A stretch of 64,000 bases of DNA from positions 843,771 through 907,770 of the forward strand of contig JAIUJO010000189.1 of NCBI GenBank assembly GCA_023846275.1, in the 5' to 3' direction. A model generated the notes under the pieces. It made no database searches and was not told the origin of the DNA. It worked only from the letters and a program-made list of their open reading frames with translations. Made by a program: the position numbers and the translations under genes. This stretch comes from Vanilla planifolia (taxonomy: Eukaryota; Streptophyta; Magnoliopsida; Asparagales; Orchidaceae). Below, piece after piece: positions 38,465 through 53,500 of this stretch (the first letter of the stretch is position 1; each line of letters begins with the position of its first letter).

Positions 38465-41135
38465 CTTAATATTTATAAAATAATTTATTATTATTTATGC
38501 TTACTTGTTTTGGTAATTGGTAGTAATTCTAAATATTTTTATCAACACAAAAAAAAGTTTTTAAATCATCTAAATGAACTATATTTAATTGAATATTCTT
38601 TTAAATTTTAAAATAATTTTTAAGATCTTTGTCAAGTTTTTCCATATATCACTGTTTAACGAATAAGAGTATTACACTTAGTCTCATTAATGTCTTGTAA
38701 TGCAAGTTTTCTAATATATTTATCTCATTTTCTAATATATTTACCATTAATTTGTTTATATTACTACGAAAATCTAGTTCTCTCCTTAAGTGACATTTAC
38801 ATTACCTTTATTTTGTAAGATTATATTATTTCAATTTCTCTCATATCAACTTCAATACATATCTATATAACATTAATATATTTAATTTTAAGTATTTACA
38901 CTTATTCAACTTTGTAATTCTTAGAATAAAATGTCGTTGGCCTCATCATAATGAGTTTATACAACTAAATATCCATTTTTATATTTTCAAATATTTTATT
39001 TTATAGGGTTTTAACATTCTTAACGAGACATTCAGATACTTAATTATATAGTGATTGATCATTTTACGCTTGATCTCCTTAGTATATTTAGAGTGCAACT
39101 TTCTCATATAATATATCTTATATCTTCAAATTTTTCTCTTTGATGTCATTATACTATTACTAATCTCATCTTATGTGACCCTCAAATAGCCATGAGATTA
39201 ATAAATTACAATGCTTTAATTTATCTCATTTTAACTTTAATATTTGTTAAATTAATAGTAAAATAAAAATTTATTACTATTTATTCTTATTTATATTTGT
39301 TAATAAGTAGTAGTTTTAATCAAGGTTTAATCATCACAACAAAAATGTCATTGGACTCATCTCAAAAAACTTTATAGAACTTATGTTTTTTTTTATTTTT
39401 AAATATTTTATTATCTAAGGTTTTGAATTTTTTATGAAAAATTTTTAATCTTACATGACTTGACAAGATGCTATACTCAATCCCCTAGTAATTTAGAAAG
39501 CAACTTTCTCATAGAATTAATGTCAATTATTTAAATGTTTAGCTTTTAGTTCGTTAAATTTTAGTGTAACTTTACATCTTCTCTCTTGAAACAATTACAT
39601 CACATTTATTTGGTTATATTACACTACCTCAATTTCTCTTAATTCAAATTTAATATATATCTTGTGAATATTAAAATAACATTTTATTATTATTTATGTT
39701 TAATTCCTTAAATGACATAGTAATGTTATATGACATCTGCAGGAGACAACATGAACATTGTTGACCTTGATAAACTCTACCTCATTATTTATTTTAGTAT
39801 TTTTAAATTTTTTATTTCCTATGATTTTAGCATATCTTACATGATATTTTGATTCATTTCTGATTTTGTCATTGAGGATGTTGCACTTGTTTTTCTTCTT
39901 AGTGTGTTTCATTGAAATATTCTTGTATAATTTATTTAATTTAAATAATTTTTTATTTTCTTATATTAATATCTAACTCTAAATAGCTTATCATGTCAAC
40001 TTTACACCACATTGATTTAGTCAAAGACAATCTCACATACATGCACAACACAAACACACACATACAAATTCACACACACGCACATATGCAGACACAAACA
40101 CAAAGATGCATGCATGCCCACACATACGATGTACATACACGTGTCTACATGCTCACTCGTGCACACAAATGCACATGTGCACACAAAAATACAAGCTAAC
40201 ACAAAGACATACACATGCACACATACACACACAAACAAACATACACGCACACACACTGCACATTCGTACATAAGCATCCACAGACAAGCAGACATATGCA
40301 TGCATAAGCACATGCACATTAACTCACACACTCATGCACAAGGACACAAATGCACACATACAAGCTTACTAACCTGCACACAAAAAGACCCATAGCACAC
40401 ATATACACACACACATGAAGCTGCATGTACATAATCACATACATACACATGTAAGGACATGCCCACGCACAAATACACATACACATAAACACAAATCCCC
40501 ACACACCTGCATGGACACATAAACACACACACACACACATATGCTAATGCATACACACATATGCACATAAAGACAAACACACACAAAGAGATATGTACAC
40601 ACACATACACACACAAGTGCTTGCATACACATACAGACACAGACACATGCACAAACATGCACACAATGCCCACACACATGCTCATGCATAGACACACACA
40701 CGAGAACACACACACACACACCAAACCACATGTACACATACAAATATGCACACACAAGAATTCACATGCATAGATGCAAACACACAAAAATACATATGCA
40801 GACACACACACACACACAAACACACAGACAAGCACCTAGGCATAGACATGCACTCTAATATGATCACAAATGCACATGCACATGCACTAATACAAACACA
40901 TATGCACATGCATATGCAAGCACACTCTTATGCATAGGCATGAACACACATGCTCATGGACTTGTAAACACATGAACACAAGACAAACTTGCACACACAC
41001 ACATACGCACACTCACATGCACATAGTCATACACATGCACTCAAACATACACACAAGCTCGCATACATGCACACCCACTAAAAAATGCACACACCACACA
41101 TGCCTACATGCACCCACACAGGCACACATGCCCAC

Positions 41136-42135
41136 GCATAGGCTCACATAAATGCCCAAGCATAACACTAACATGCACACACTCACAAATAAACACATGC
41201 ACACAAATGCAAAGATGCATACACATACAAACTTGCATGCACATGCAATCAAACAAACACACATACATGCACACACTTATGCACACATGAACATGCATGT
41301 GTACGCAAATGCTCATGCACCAACATGCACACACATGGAACTCACTTGCATAGACACACACATATGTACAAAGGTTCATAGACATGCACACACACTTTCA
41401 TACACACATGTGCACAAAGATATACACATGCTTGCACACACTTGTATACACATACACAGACATGCACACTCAAATATAGTAACACACACACATACACTTC
41501 ATGCACACACACAAGCATACCCACACACTTGCACACACTCACACACATATAAGCATAGACATAGATATGCTCACACATGCATATGCATCTATACATTTAA
41601 ATGCATGGATGGACTAACATGCACACATGCCTACTCACACATATGTTCATTTGCACAGACCCACCCGCATATGCACACACACGCATAGATCCACACATAC
41701 ACATAGACACTTAAATGCACAAAAACATACACACACACACACACATGTACACTGATGCACCCAAGTGCACACATGCTAGCATATGCACACATACTCTCAA
41801 AAAGGAACACAAATGCACAAGCTAACTAACACACATGTATACATGCAAAAAAACAAAAGCATACACATGCACACACAAGTACACAAACACTTAATACATA
41901 GTCACTCACTCACACACACTCACACATAGGCATGCACTGATGCACACACAAGTGCACAAACACATACACGCACAAGCCCATGTACAGACGCACATAAAAC
42001 ACATGCAAAAAAACATGTACATGAACATACATACAGAAAAGCACATGCACATGAAAACAAATGTATAACCACACCTACTTGTATGCACCCACAAGCACAC
42101 AAATCCATGTACGCACATAACCACACACTTACACA
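41136..42135 (+). repeat. Higher-order unit, diverged early copy
   Basis: The landmark gcataggctcacataaatg at 41,136, followed by cactaacatgcacac, matches landmarks at 47,692 and 49,210. The word caaaggttcatagacatgc follows about 235 bases later. The word aagcccatgta, followed by cataaaacacatg, lies at 41,974, 838 bases after the first landmark. The corresponding distance is 811 and 877 in the two later copies. The match in order and spacing supports common descent. Confidence 0.65.
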
Positions 42136-45100
42136 CACACACACACATATGAACACATGGACACATATGCACACAAACACACACATGAATACACATGCAT
42201 TGTGTGCTCATGTGAACACAACCATAATAACACACTTACATGCACATACACACACACACATGCCTAATCACTGTTAGACACAAGCACATAAACACACACA
42301 TAAGCTAACGCATATACACACATGAATACACACATGGATGCACATGCACAAATACATACACATGTGCATTACACACAAATGCATACATCTATGCAAGTAC
42401 AAATAAGTACACACACATTAACAGACACATGCACTCAGACATGTGTACATGCACCCAAACATACATACAATTAGATATGCACACACACACTTGTGCTCCC
42501 CATATGCGCACATGGTTGCACCTTCACATGCACCCGCACTCACACACACACAAGAACACATGCACACATAAATGCACACACACACATGCACACAAAAACA
42601 AACATACACGCAGGCACACATCTACTCACACACATGCAAACATGCACATAGGAGTGCACACATGTGCACGAATAAGCATACACATGTTCATGCACACACA
42701 CATGCATAGGCACATAGGCTTATGGATATTCACACATATAGTCTAATAGACACATGCACACACACACACATGGTTGTACAATCATGCACACACAAATACA
42801 TGCATAGACACTTGCCTATACACATATACACACACACACATAACCACACACACCTACACACCAATATGCACACACAATCACACATGAGCACGTACACACA
42901 CATGCACACAAAGACACTAATGCACACACACATAGCCATATGCTTATAAGCGTGTGCACACACACACCTCAACACACACAAACACGAACACACACATACA
43001 CACACATGCATAGGAACACATATCCACACATATGCACACACATGCACATGCACATGCATAGATATGTACATAGGCACATGCACAAAAATGAACACATTTG
43101 TAGACACATAGGAACACATGCACATTCATAATCACACATTCCTACACACACCCACTCACAAATACATAAGCACACATATGCACATGCACACACACACATT
43201 CACACACGTGTCCATGCACACAGACACGCACACATACACATGCACATATACAAACACCTGTATAATCTCTCACAAACACACACACACACACACACATTAA
43301 CACAAAAACAAACACATATTTTCATATGCATAAGAACTTATAGTATAAACACAAAAACACATACAAAAACACACACACGCATACATACACATGCATGCAC
43401 CAACACACATTAACAAACATACACAAATGCACACACATATGGAAAAACACATGCATGCACATGCACACCACTAATACATAGAAACACAAAACATGCACAC
43501 ACATGTACCTGCACAAACACACACACAGATTGATAGGCATGCATTGATGCAAGCACAAGTAGATGCACACTACACTTGTACACACACAATAATGCATGTA
43601 AACATGCATGCACACACACACACACATATAAATGCATACTCTCATGCATAAACACAAGCACAAACACATATGCATGCACACACATGTACACCCATGCACA
43701 CACATGTGCACATGTACACAAACACAGATGCACGCATACATACACATCCACAAATGCACACCTACACACACACCAACACACTCCCACACACATAAACAAA
43801 CACTCACACATATGCACATGCACGCACTCACACACACACATGTTTATGCTTGCACACACATACATATGCACATGCACACACATGCACACACGTGAGCATA
43901 GTCGTATACACACACAAAATCATGGCTATACACACATCCCTTACACAAACATGCACACATACACACATGCATGCAATTACACACTTATACACATACACAC
44001 TTGCATGCATAAGAAGACACACACACACACATGTGCATAGCCACACACACCCACAAGCATGCATGACTACACCCACACACATATGTGAATGAACACACAC
44101 TTGTAGAAATACACATTTGAACACTTGTGTAGACACACAAACCACAAACTCACATAGACACACACAATCACACATACACACTTGCATACAGAAACATGCA
44201 CATAGTCTCATACACTCATGTATGCACATGCACACACACACACACATAAAAATGCATACAAGCACACACAGACACACACATGTACAACACACACCTGCAT
44301 AAAAACATGCACTTACACACACATATGCACACGAGAACATATGCACATATGAAACATGCACACAAAGCTATGCACACTTGCACAAACACACACAATTGTG
44401 CATAGACAAACACACATACACATACACATGCACAAAAAAGAACATGCTTATGCATGTTCATGCAAACATGTAGATGCACACCCACATGCTCACATGAATA
44501 CAAAAATTCAAATGCATGCACTCACAAATGCACGTACATGAACACACATGTACATGCATACATACACACACATACCCATGCACACATCCACATACATAAA
44601 TACAAACATAACCACACATGCACAAACACAAATGTACACATGCTAATATTCATGCACAGTCACACATGCACATGATGTCATAGACACACATGCACTCACA
44701 CTTACACACATAAACACAAATGTAGACAAGTACATAGACACACATGTGCATACACACTCACAGACAAATACATAAGCACATGCACACCCACTTGCATGCA
44801 CACACAATCACACACATCCACATGCATATGCACCCATGCACACATTCGTGCACATACATAAATACGCAAGTGCATACCCAAGCCCACAAAAGTGAGTGCA
44901 CATACATATGCAAACTCACACACACATAAGCACATAGATGCATATACACTCACGCACACACACATAAGAGCACACACAAATAGGCACACAAACCCATGCA
45001 TACAAACTCATACCCATAAGTAGTATGACAAACACACACACACTCAAGTACATACACACTGACACACATACCCACATACATATGTGCTTACACACACATG

Positions 45101-46273
45101 TATGCACACGCATGCATTAACACACACATGTGGATACTCTTGCATACATGCACTTTCACATAAACACACACACAAACAAACGCACATGCACACACAAATG
45201 CATTAACACAAAGATGCATGCACACACACACATACAAATGCACCCACATGCTTACCCATGCACACATATGCATGTGCACACACATACACTCACACACACA
45301 TGCTTACAAGCATGCACACACAAACACACACACACATAGCGTACACAAGCATAAGCAAACACCTATACATGCACCTACACACACACGCACACACAAAGTT
45401 GTGCACATGCACATAAACAAACACACATGTAGATGCACACACACACATATGCACACATGCATACACCCACCTACCCACCCACACACACATACTTGTTCAC
45501 ATGCACTACATGCATGCACCCACATACTCACACACACACAAGAACATGCATGTACACATGTAATAACACTCAAAATATGTACACACACATGCATAAAGAG
45601 ACACCTACTAACTCACACACATAGATGCATGCAAGCATACATGCATGCACACACACATGGATACATGTGCACTTCTGCACACACATATAAACATGCACAT
45701 GCACACGCACACACAGACACACATGCGTACACACACATCACACAAACAAAGACATATGCATGTGCATAATCACACAAACATTGAGATCACACAAGTACAT
45801 ATATATGCACATGCAAACACACATGCACTCGCACAATCAAATCACACACACATGTACACACACCCATGCACACACATACACATACGTGCACATATGTACC
45901 TTAACAACACACATGTACATACACACACTCAAAAGCACATGCTCACATATAGCCACACATGCACACCTATGCATAGATACACACATAATCACTCACACAC
46001 ACACACACAATGTTACACATACATATATGCACACACATACATAAACATGCACAAACAGAAGCACCCAAGCATAGACACACAAGATAATACAAACACATAT
46101 GCACACACATAGGCACACACACACAAGCTCAAAGACTTGCATACACAGGCACAAACATGTATAGAAACACACATGGATTCACCCACATACATGCACACAC
46201 ACACATGCACACACACACGTGAACACTCACACTGACCAAAAATGTAGACACATACAAACTAACACATGCCCAT

Positions 46274-46560
46274 GCATAGGTCCAAATAAATTGACATGCA
46301 TTGACACTCACATGCAAACACTCACACATAAGCATATGCACACATGTACACACACACAAAGCTACATGCACACACAAACATGGAAGCACTCACACTCACT
46401 CACATAAACAAACAAGCATGCATCCACGCACACATGCACATGTAGAAAAACACATATGCTAACACACACAAATACACACTCACGTGCATAGGAACACACA
46501 CATATACAAAGGCTCATAGACATGCACACACACCTGCACAAAAACGTGCACATAGACTCA
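46274..46560 (+). repeat. Higher-order unit, partial related copy
   Basis: gcataggtccaaataaattg at 46,274 is followed about 227 bases later by caaaggctcatagacatgc. This is the same pair and nearly the same spacing as at 41,136. The next copy starts about 1,418 bases to the right. The rest of this unit is too diverged for me to align. Confidence 0.5.
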
Positions 46561-47439
46561 CACATGCACACACACACACACATGAACACTCACACATACC
46601 AACACATGCACACACCCATGGTGCACACATGTGCATACATGCACACATACACACACACGCTCGCATATACACACACCCCTTGTACACATGGAGGTCCATG
46701 CATGCTTGCACACTTGCAAGACATGCACACATGCATGCACCAACACTTGCACACACACAAGAACACATGTTCACAAAGATACACATAGAAAATGCATACA
46801 CAAAAAAAATTGCATGCTCACACACACCCACACACATATGCACACATGAACACAAGGATGCACACACAACCACATGCATGTGCAAGCACAATCTCATGCA
46901 CATTGATGCACACGCTCATACATAAGAACACAATTGTGCCCACACAAGCTTATAGACTTGCACATATAGAGGCTCACAGGCACACACACATACGCACACA
47001 TGTAGATGTATGCACACACACCCACGCACTCATGCACACAGACATGCATGCACATACATGCCTACAAATACAAACACACACACTCATACACATAAACAAA
47101 TAAACATATGCACATGTACACACGCACATGCACCCAAAGACACAACTACATTTTTTCACTTACAAACACACACATAAATGCCCATGAACATGAATAAAAA
47201 AATACACACACATGCATGCTCACACACACACACATACCTATGTGTAGGCACATACACACGTCTTTTCGATGACGCACACACAAACAATCACATGCATACA
47301 CATACCTAACCACACATGCACACAAACTAACACACACACATACACATATGCACACACATGAATGCACATTCATAGATGCACACACTTACATAAATACACA
47401 GATGGATGCACATGCACACACACACACAAACATAAGCAC

Positions 47440-48954
47440 CAAATAATAGACACACACACTAATAGAATACATATGCATATGCAAAAGCATGCACATTAAT
47501 AGAAACACATATTCACAACATAAGACATATATGCACAAGCTCATTGACTTGCGCACACATGCAAACAAATACATACAAATTTGCACACATGAACACACAC
47601 TCACATGCACACACTCGTACACTTTCATATAGACAAGCACACACACCCACACACCACACAAGCATGTATGCACACACACACACAATCCCATGCATAGGCA
47701 CATATAGATGCCCATGAATAGTCATTAACTGCACACACTCATACACAAATAAAAGCAAATATGCACACACATGCAAAGATGCATGCATTCACAAACACGC
47801 ATGCACATGGATTTGCACAAATACACATACATGCACACAAACACACATGCACACAAGTACATGCATATGAACACATACACTCATGCATTTGAATTCACAC
47901 TCACAAGCATTGGCCCACACATATATGCAAAGAGTCAAGGACATGCACACGCACCTACACACACACACACAGAGATTGATATGCACCGAGCACATATACT
48001 TGCACATTGCACTTGCACAAACATGCACATGCACAAGCACATAGATACACACACATGCATATAATCACTTAGACATATATGCATAGACACACACACACAT
48101 ATATGCATGAATGCACGTACACACATGGATGCAAAAATACACTCACGTGCTTACACACACACACACACACACCCACACATGTACAAAAATGCACATAGAC
48201 ATACACACATAGACAAACATTCACGCACAAAAACACACACATGTGTGAACACATAGATGCACCCAAACACATATGTGCACATGCATGCATATGCTCACCA
48301 ATAGATATGTGCATATGCAAACATACACAAGCATACACACATCCACACACATACAAAAGCACATAAACACCCACACACAGCCACTCAACATGCACATTCA
48401 CATACACACAAAGTGCACACATGCACAAGGGCACCAACAAACACATGCTCATACCTACATACATAAACATGCACACTCACTTGCACACACACATGCTCAC
48501 ACAAGCCCATGTATACACATACATAAAACACATGTACAAAAAACATGCACATAGACATACAAGCATAAAAGTACATGCACATGCAAACAAGCATAAATCC
48601 ACACACACTTACATGCACCCACATGCACACAAATGCATGTGCACACACAACCACACATATACAAACACACATACACACAAACACATAGATGCAAGCATAT
48701 GCACACAAAAGCATACACACATACTCCTCATGCTCATGCATAGACACATGCACATGCATACACACACACACATGTCTACATGCATGGATGCACATGCATA
48801 AATATGTACTCACACCCATACACACACACACACATGCATGCATGGACACACACGCACAATTGCACACACAACACAAACACAAATGCATACACACATGCAT
48901 GCTCACATGCACATGCACACAAATGCAAGCACCAAAGCTTAGGCACACATGCTA
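47440..48954 (+). repeat. Higher-order unit, copy A (~1.5 kb)
   Basis: Copy A aligns by eye with the next 1.5 kb. Shared landmarks in order are: cattaatagaaacacatatt (about 47,492), acaaatttgcacacatgaac, gcataggcacatatag (47,692), aaagatgcatgcattcacaa, tgaatgcacgtacacac (48,108), aagcccatgta with cataaaacacatgtacaaa (48,503) and gcatgcatggacacacacgc (about 48,836). Differences are scattered substitutions and small length changes. Confidence 0.8.
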
Positions 48955-50500
48955 ATAGAACACATATGCACATCCATATGCATACACATTAATATAAACA
49001 CATACTCACAACATAGGCACACACATACACACACAAGCTAGTTGACTTGCACACAAAAGCAAACCAATACCTACAAATTTGCACACATAAACACACACAT
49101 GTATGGACACACACCTGCACACACTCGCACACTTGCATACAAACATCCACACACACACTAACAATCCCACACACCACACAAGCATGCATGCACACACACA
49201 CAACTCTATGCATAGGCACATATAGTGCCCATGCATAGACATTAACATGCACGCACTCATACATAAATAAAAGAAAACATGCACACACACACACACACAC
49301 AAAGATGCATGCATGCACAAACACGCATGCACATGGACTTGAACAAATACACATGCATGCACACACACATGCACACAAGTAAATGCATATTAACACAAAT
49401 GTTCACGCACTTGCTTGCATTAGAATAAACCAAGATCCTACCATGACTGCAATTTTAAAGAGACGCGAAAGTACAAGCCTACACACTTGCATGCACAGGG
49501 CCACATATATACACATAGACTCACAGACATACACACACACACTTGCACACACACACACGCACAGATAGATACACACATCCATACAAACATATACTTGCAC
49601 GTGCATGTGCACACACACGTATATGCACACTCATAAATGTTAGAACATACACAAGAACACACACACACACACACACAAGCGCACATCACTCACATATATA
49701 TTCATGAATGCACGTACACACACCGATGTAAAAAATACACACACGTGCTTGCACACACGCACGCACATGCACACATGCATGCACAAGAACACACAGATGC
49801 ATGAACATATAGATGCACCAAAACACATATGTGCACGTGCATGCACACATACTCATGCATAATAACACATATGCCAATGTTCACCAACAGACATGTACAC
49901 ATGCAAACATACACAAGTATACACACATCCACACACATACACAAGTGCAAAAAGGCCCACACACAACCACTCATGCATGCACATTCACACACATACAAGC
50001 ACAAACATGCACAAAGGCACCAACAAACACACACTTATACCTGCAAACATGAACATGCGCACTCAATTGCACACGCATGCACAGATAAGCCCATGTATGC
50101 ACATACATAAAACAGATGTACAAAAAAAATGCACATAGACATACAAGAACAAAGGTACATGCATACGCAAACAAATGAAAAACCACATGCACCTACATGC
50201 ACCCACGTGCACACAAATGCATGCACACATAGAACAACACACACACACACACAAAGGCACACATGCACAAAAATGCACACAAACGCATAGATGCAAGCAT
50301 AGGCACAAACACAAGCATATGCTCATGCACAAACATGCATACACACGAACATACATGAACACATGCACACATCTACACAAATGGAAGCACATGCATAAAA
50401 ATATGCTCACACCCATACACACACACACACATGCATGCATGAACACACACGCACAACCATGCACACAACACAAACAAAAATGAATGCACAAATGAACACT
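48955..50500 (+). repeat. Higher-order unit, copy B (~1.5 kb)
   Basis: This is a tandem neighbour of copy A with the same landmarks in the same order: cattaatataaacacatact (about 48,988), gcataggcacatatagtgcc (49,210), tgaatgcacgtacacac (49,705), aagcccatgtatgcaca (50,087) and gcatgcatgaacacacacgc (about 50,436). It carries an extra segment of about 57 bases that copy A and the 41.1 kb copy lack. Confidence 0.8.
49424..49480. other. ~57 bp unique insert in copy B of the CA-rich array
   Basis: Mixed-composition DNA with words such as accaagatcctaccatg and aaagagacgcgaaag interrupts the CA pattern. The distance from the gcataggc landmark to the following cataga.tca.agacat landmark is about 292 bases here, against about 227-235 in related copies. 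That difference is explained by this insert. No family was recognised. Confidence 0.65.
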
Positions 50501-53500
50501 CACATGAAGGCACACAGAAACACACACATGTGTAAATCCATCTAATCATATACATATGCACACACACACACACATGCAAAACTAAAAACACATCTGAATG
50601 CACACACTCAAGCACAAAAACATGCACACATACACAAGTGTAAAAAAACATGCAAACACACACGTGCACAAGTATGCACACACACATATGCATATGCACA
50701 TGCACATGCACATGCACATGCACACTTAAGTGCACACAAACAAGTGCACCCATAAAAACAAAAACATGTAAACACATGCACATACACATGCAAAAGCATG
50801 TATATAAGTACAAACACATGCAAAACTAAAAACACATGAACACAAACTCATACACACATAAATACATGCAAATGCATAAAAGTACAAGAACACAATCATA
50901 CACACACATATGCACATACATAAGCATGCACACAAATGCACACTTTTTTTCACACATACATGTACACACTCTCACACACACACAAGAAGGAAAACAAAAA
51001 CACATGCATATAGGCATGCATGTACACTAATGAACACATACAAATATACATAAACACACAAGCATGCACACACATGCATAAACATAAACACCAACACACT
51101 CCCACACACATGCATGCATACAAACATGCTAACACCCACACACACACATCCACACTTAGACTCAAACATATGCCCACCCATAAAAACATTTGAGAACACA
51201 TGCACACATTTACACACACATGCATGCACAAACACTTGCACAAACTAACATTTGTGCAGACACACTCATGTACACACATGCACATGCACACACACATGCA
51301 AGTACACACACACATGCACACACATACAAATGCATGCATAGATGCACATGATAGTGCATAAACACATAGACATTCACTACGCATGCACATATGCAAGAAT
51401 GTGCATGCACTCACATGCATACAAACTCATGCGCTGACACACACATGTTCGCACATGCACGTGCACATGCACACTCACACACACCACACATGTATGCACA
51501 TACACATATGCACATAGGCACAGGTGTTTATACTTGCACACATATACACATATGCACACATAAATACTAAAGAACACAAGAACACACACCAAAGCACACA
51601 TAAGCACAAGCACTTGCAAACATATGCACATAAACACACACACATAAGACACACATAAGCACACACATACACATGCGTACAAGTGAATACACATGCAAAC
51701 AAATGTACACACACACACACAAACGTGTGCACACACACACACATGTGCACCTATAGTCACACATAATCACACCCATACACACACATACACAAACAAGGAC
51801 ACACACACATCTACACAAACATGCATACACACATGCCCACATATGTGGACATGCACACACATAGACACTAGCACACACTCATGCATGCATGCATGTACAC
51901 ACATGTCCATGCAAAGTCATACACACATGCCTATAAATAGACACAAACACATACGCTCACACACACACACACACCCCCCTAACCACACACACGAACACAA
52001 ACACATGCAGACATGCATAAACACACACCCATGCACGTGCAAGTACAAGCACTTGCACACACATGCACTATGTTATGCACATGCACACAAACATATAAGC
52101 TCACAGGAATGCACATATACACATAAACACACATGCATATGGATGCCACACACAAACATTCACACATATGTGCATGCACATATATATACATACATAAAAG
52201 CAAGTGTGCAGGCACACAACTATAAGAACACTACCACCCACACACACAATAGACAGACACATATGCACACATAAGCACACACACATATGCACACACACAC
52301 ACACACACTCATACACAGAAACACACACGCACACCCACATGCATGCAATAACATACGTGTATGTCCACACTTGCAAGCACAAACACATAAGCATGCTTAT
52401 ACACAAACATACACACATGCACCCACTCGTGCATGCACACACATACATAGATGCATGCGCGCATACACCCATACACACACACATGTAGACACATCTGCAT
52501 ACACACATGTATGCTCACACAAATGCATAAACACATGCATACATGTACATACACAAGCACACACATACACACACGTATATACATAAATATACATGCACAC
52601 ATACACACTCACATGTTGGCACACAAACATACACCTACTCCCAGATGCATATAAGAACCCATGTGTGCACAAATACACACATATGTTCACCTACACATAG
52701 AAACACATATGTACATTTATGCATATGCATGCACACACACACACATACATGCATATTCAAGCATATGAACACACCTGACATGTATGCATGCAAACATACA
52801 TGCATATACAAGCATGCCCACACACACAAGCACACATACACCCACACACATGCATAGACACACACCCCAACACACACAAATGGACAAAAACACACACACA
52901 AGCATGAACACAAGCACAAACATGCATACATGCTCATACACACACATGCACATGCATGTATGCAAGCAAAAACACACACATGTATACAAGCATGCACCCA
53001 CATATGCATGCACATACACTAACATAGATTCATGGGTAGCCACACACACACATGCACAAAGACATGCATGCAAAGGCATGCACACATGTACTTGCACACA
53101 TGAACACACATACATACACAAGCACCCACAAAAAGATATGCAATCATGCACCCTTACACACACACACCAACATACACGCATACATGTACACAAACACATG
53201 TACACACACATGCACACATAAACACATGCATAAGTGCACACACACTCTTTCACATAGGTGCATACTCATACCAACACACATGCATGCACATACACACACA
53301 TATGCATGTACACACACTTATAACTAATTAAACATAAATGCACACATGCACACACACTTACATGCATGCACCCACATGCATGCATGCACCCATGCACACT
53401 CCCACAAACACACACACACACACACATTCACACAAGCATTCATGCACATACAAACACATCTACATGCACATGAACACATGCATGTACGAAATCACACTGA

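Larger units (their letters stand above)
21806..40027 (+). repeat. AT-rich ~415-420 bp satellite, long right arm, plus orientation
   Basis: Roughly 44 degenerate units. A landmark of the form cctaatttgatgatcgagg followed by gttacactcaatctcctta recurs near 24,257, 24,903, 25,320, 25,732, 26,150, 26,569, 28,342, 29,105, 29,880, 30,300, 30,720, 31,850, 32,260 and 32,680. Common spacings are 410-420 bases, with some shortened units of about 340-370. Each unit carries ttgatttggttatatta twice, about 60 bases apart, so the unit itself holds an internal duplication. Copies are strongly diverged. Open frames here, the longest 136 codons at 37,279-37,689, are chance frames in AT-rich repeat and differ from unit to unit. 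I see no gene, tRNA or transposon in this arm. Confidence 0.85.

Noticed and set aside
21806-40027. The AT-rich unit as a solo LTR or retrotransposon cluster
   Set aside because: Units abut head to tail at about 415-420 bp with no TG-CA ends, target duplications or coding parts, so a satellite fits better.
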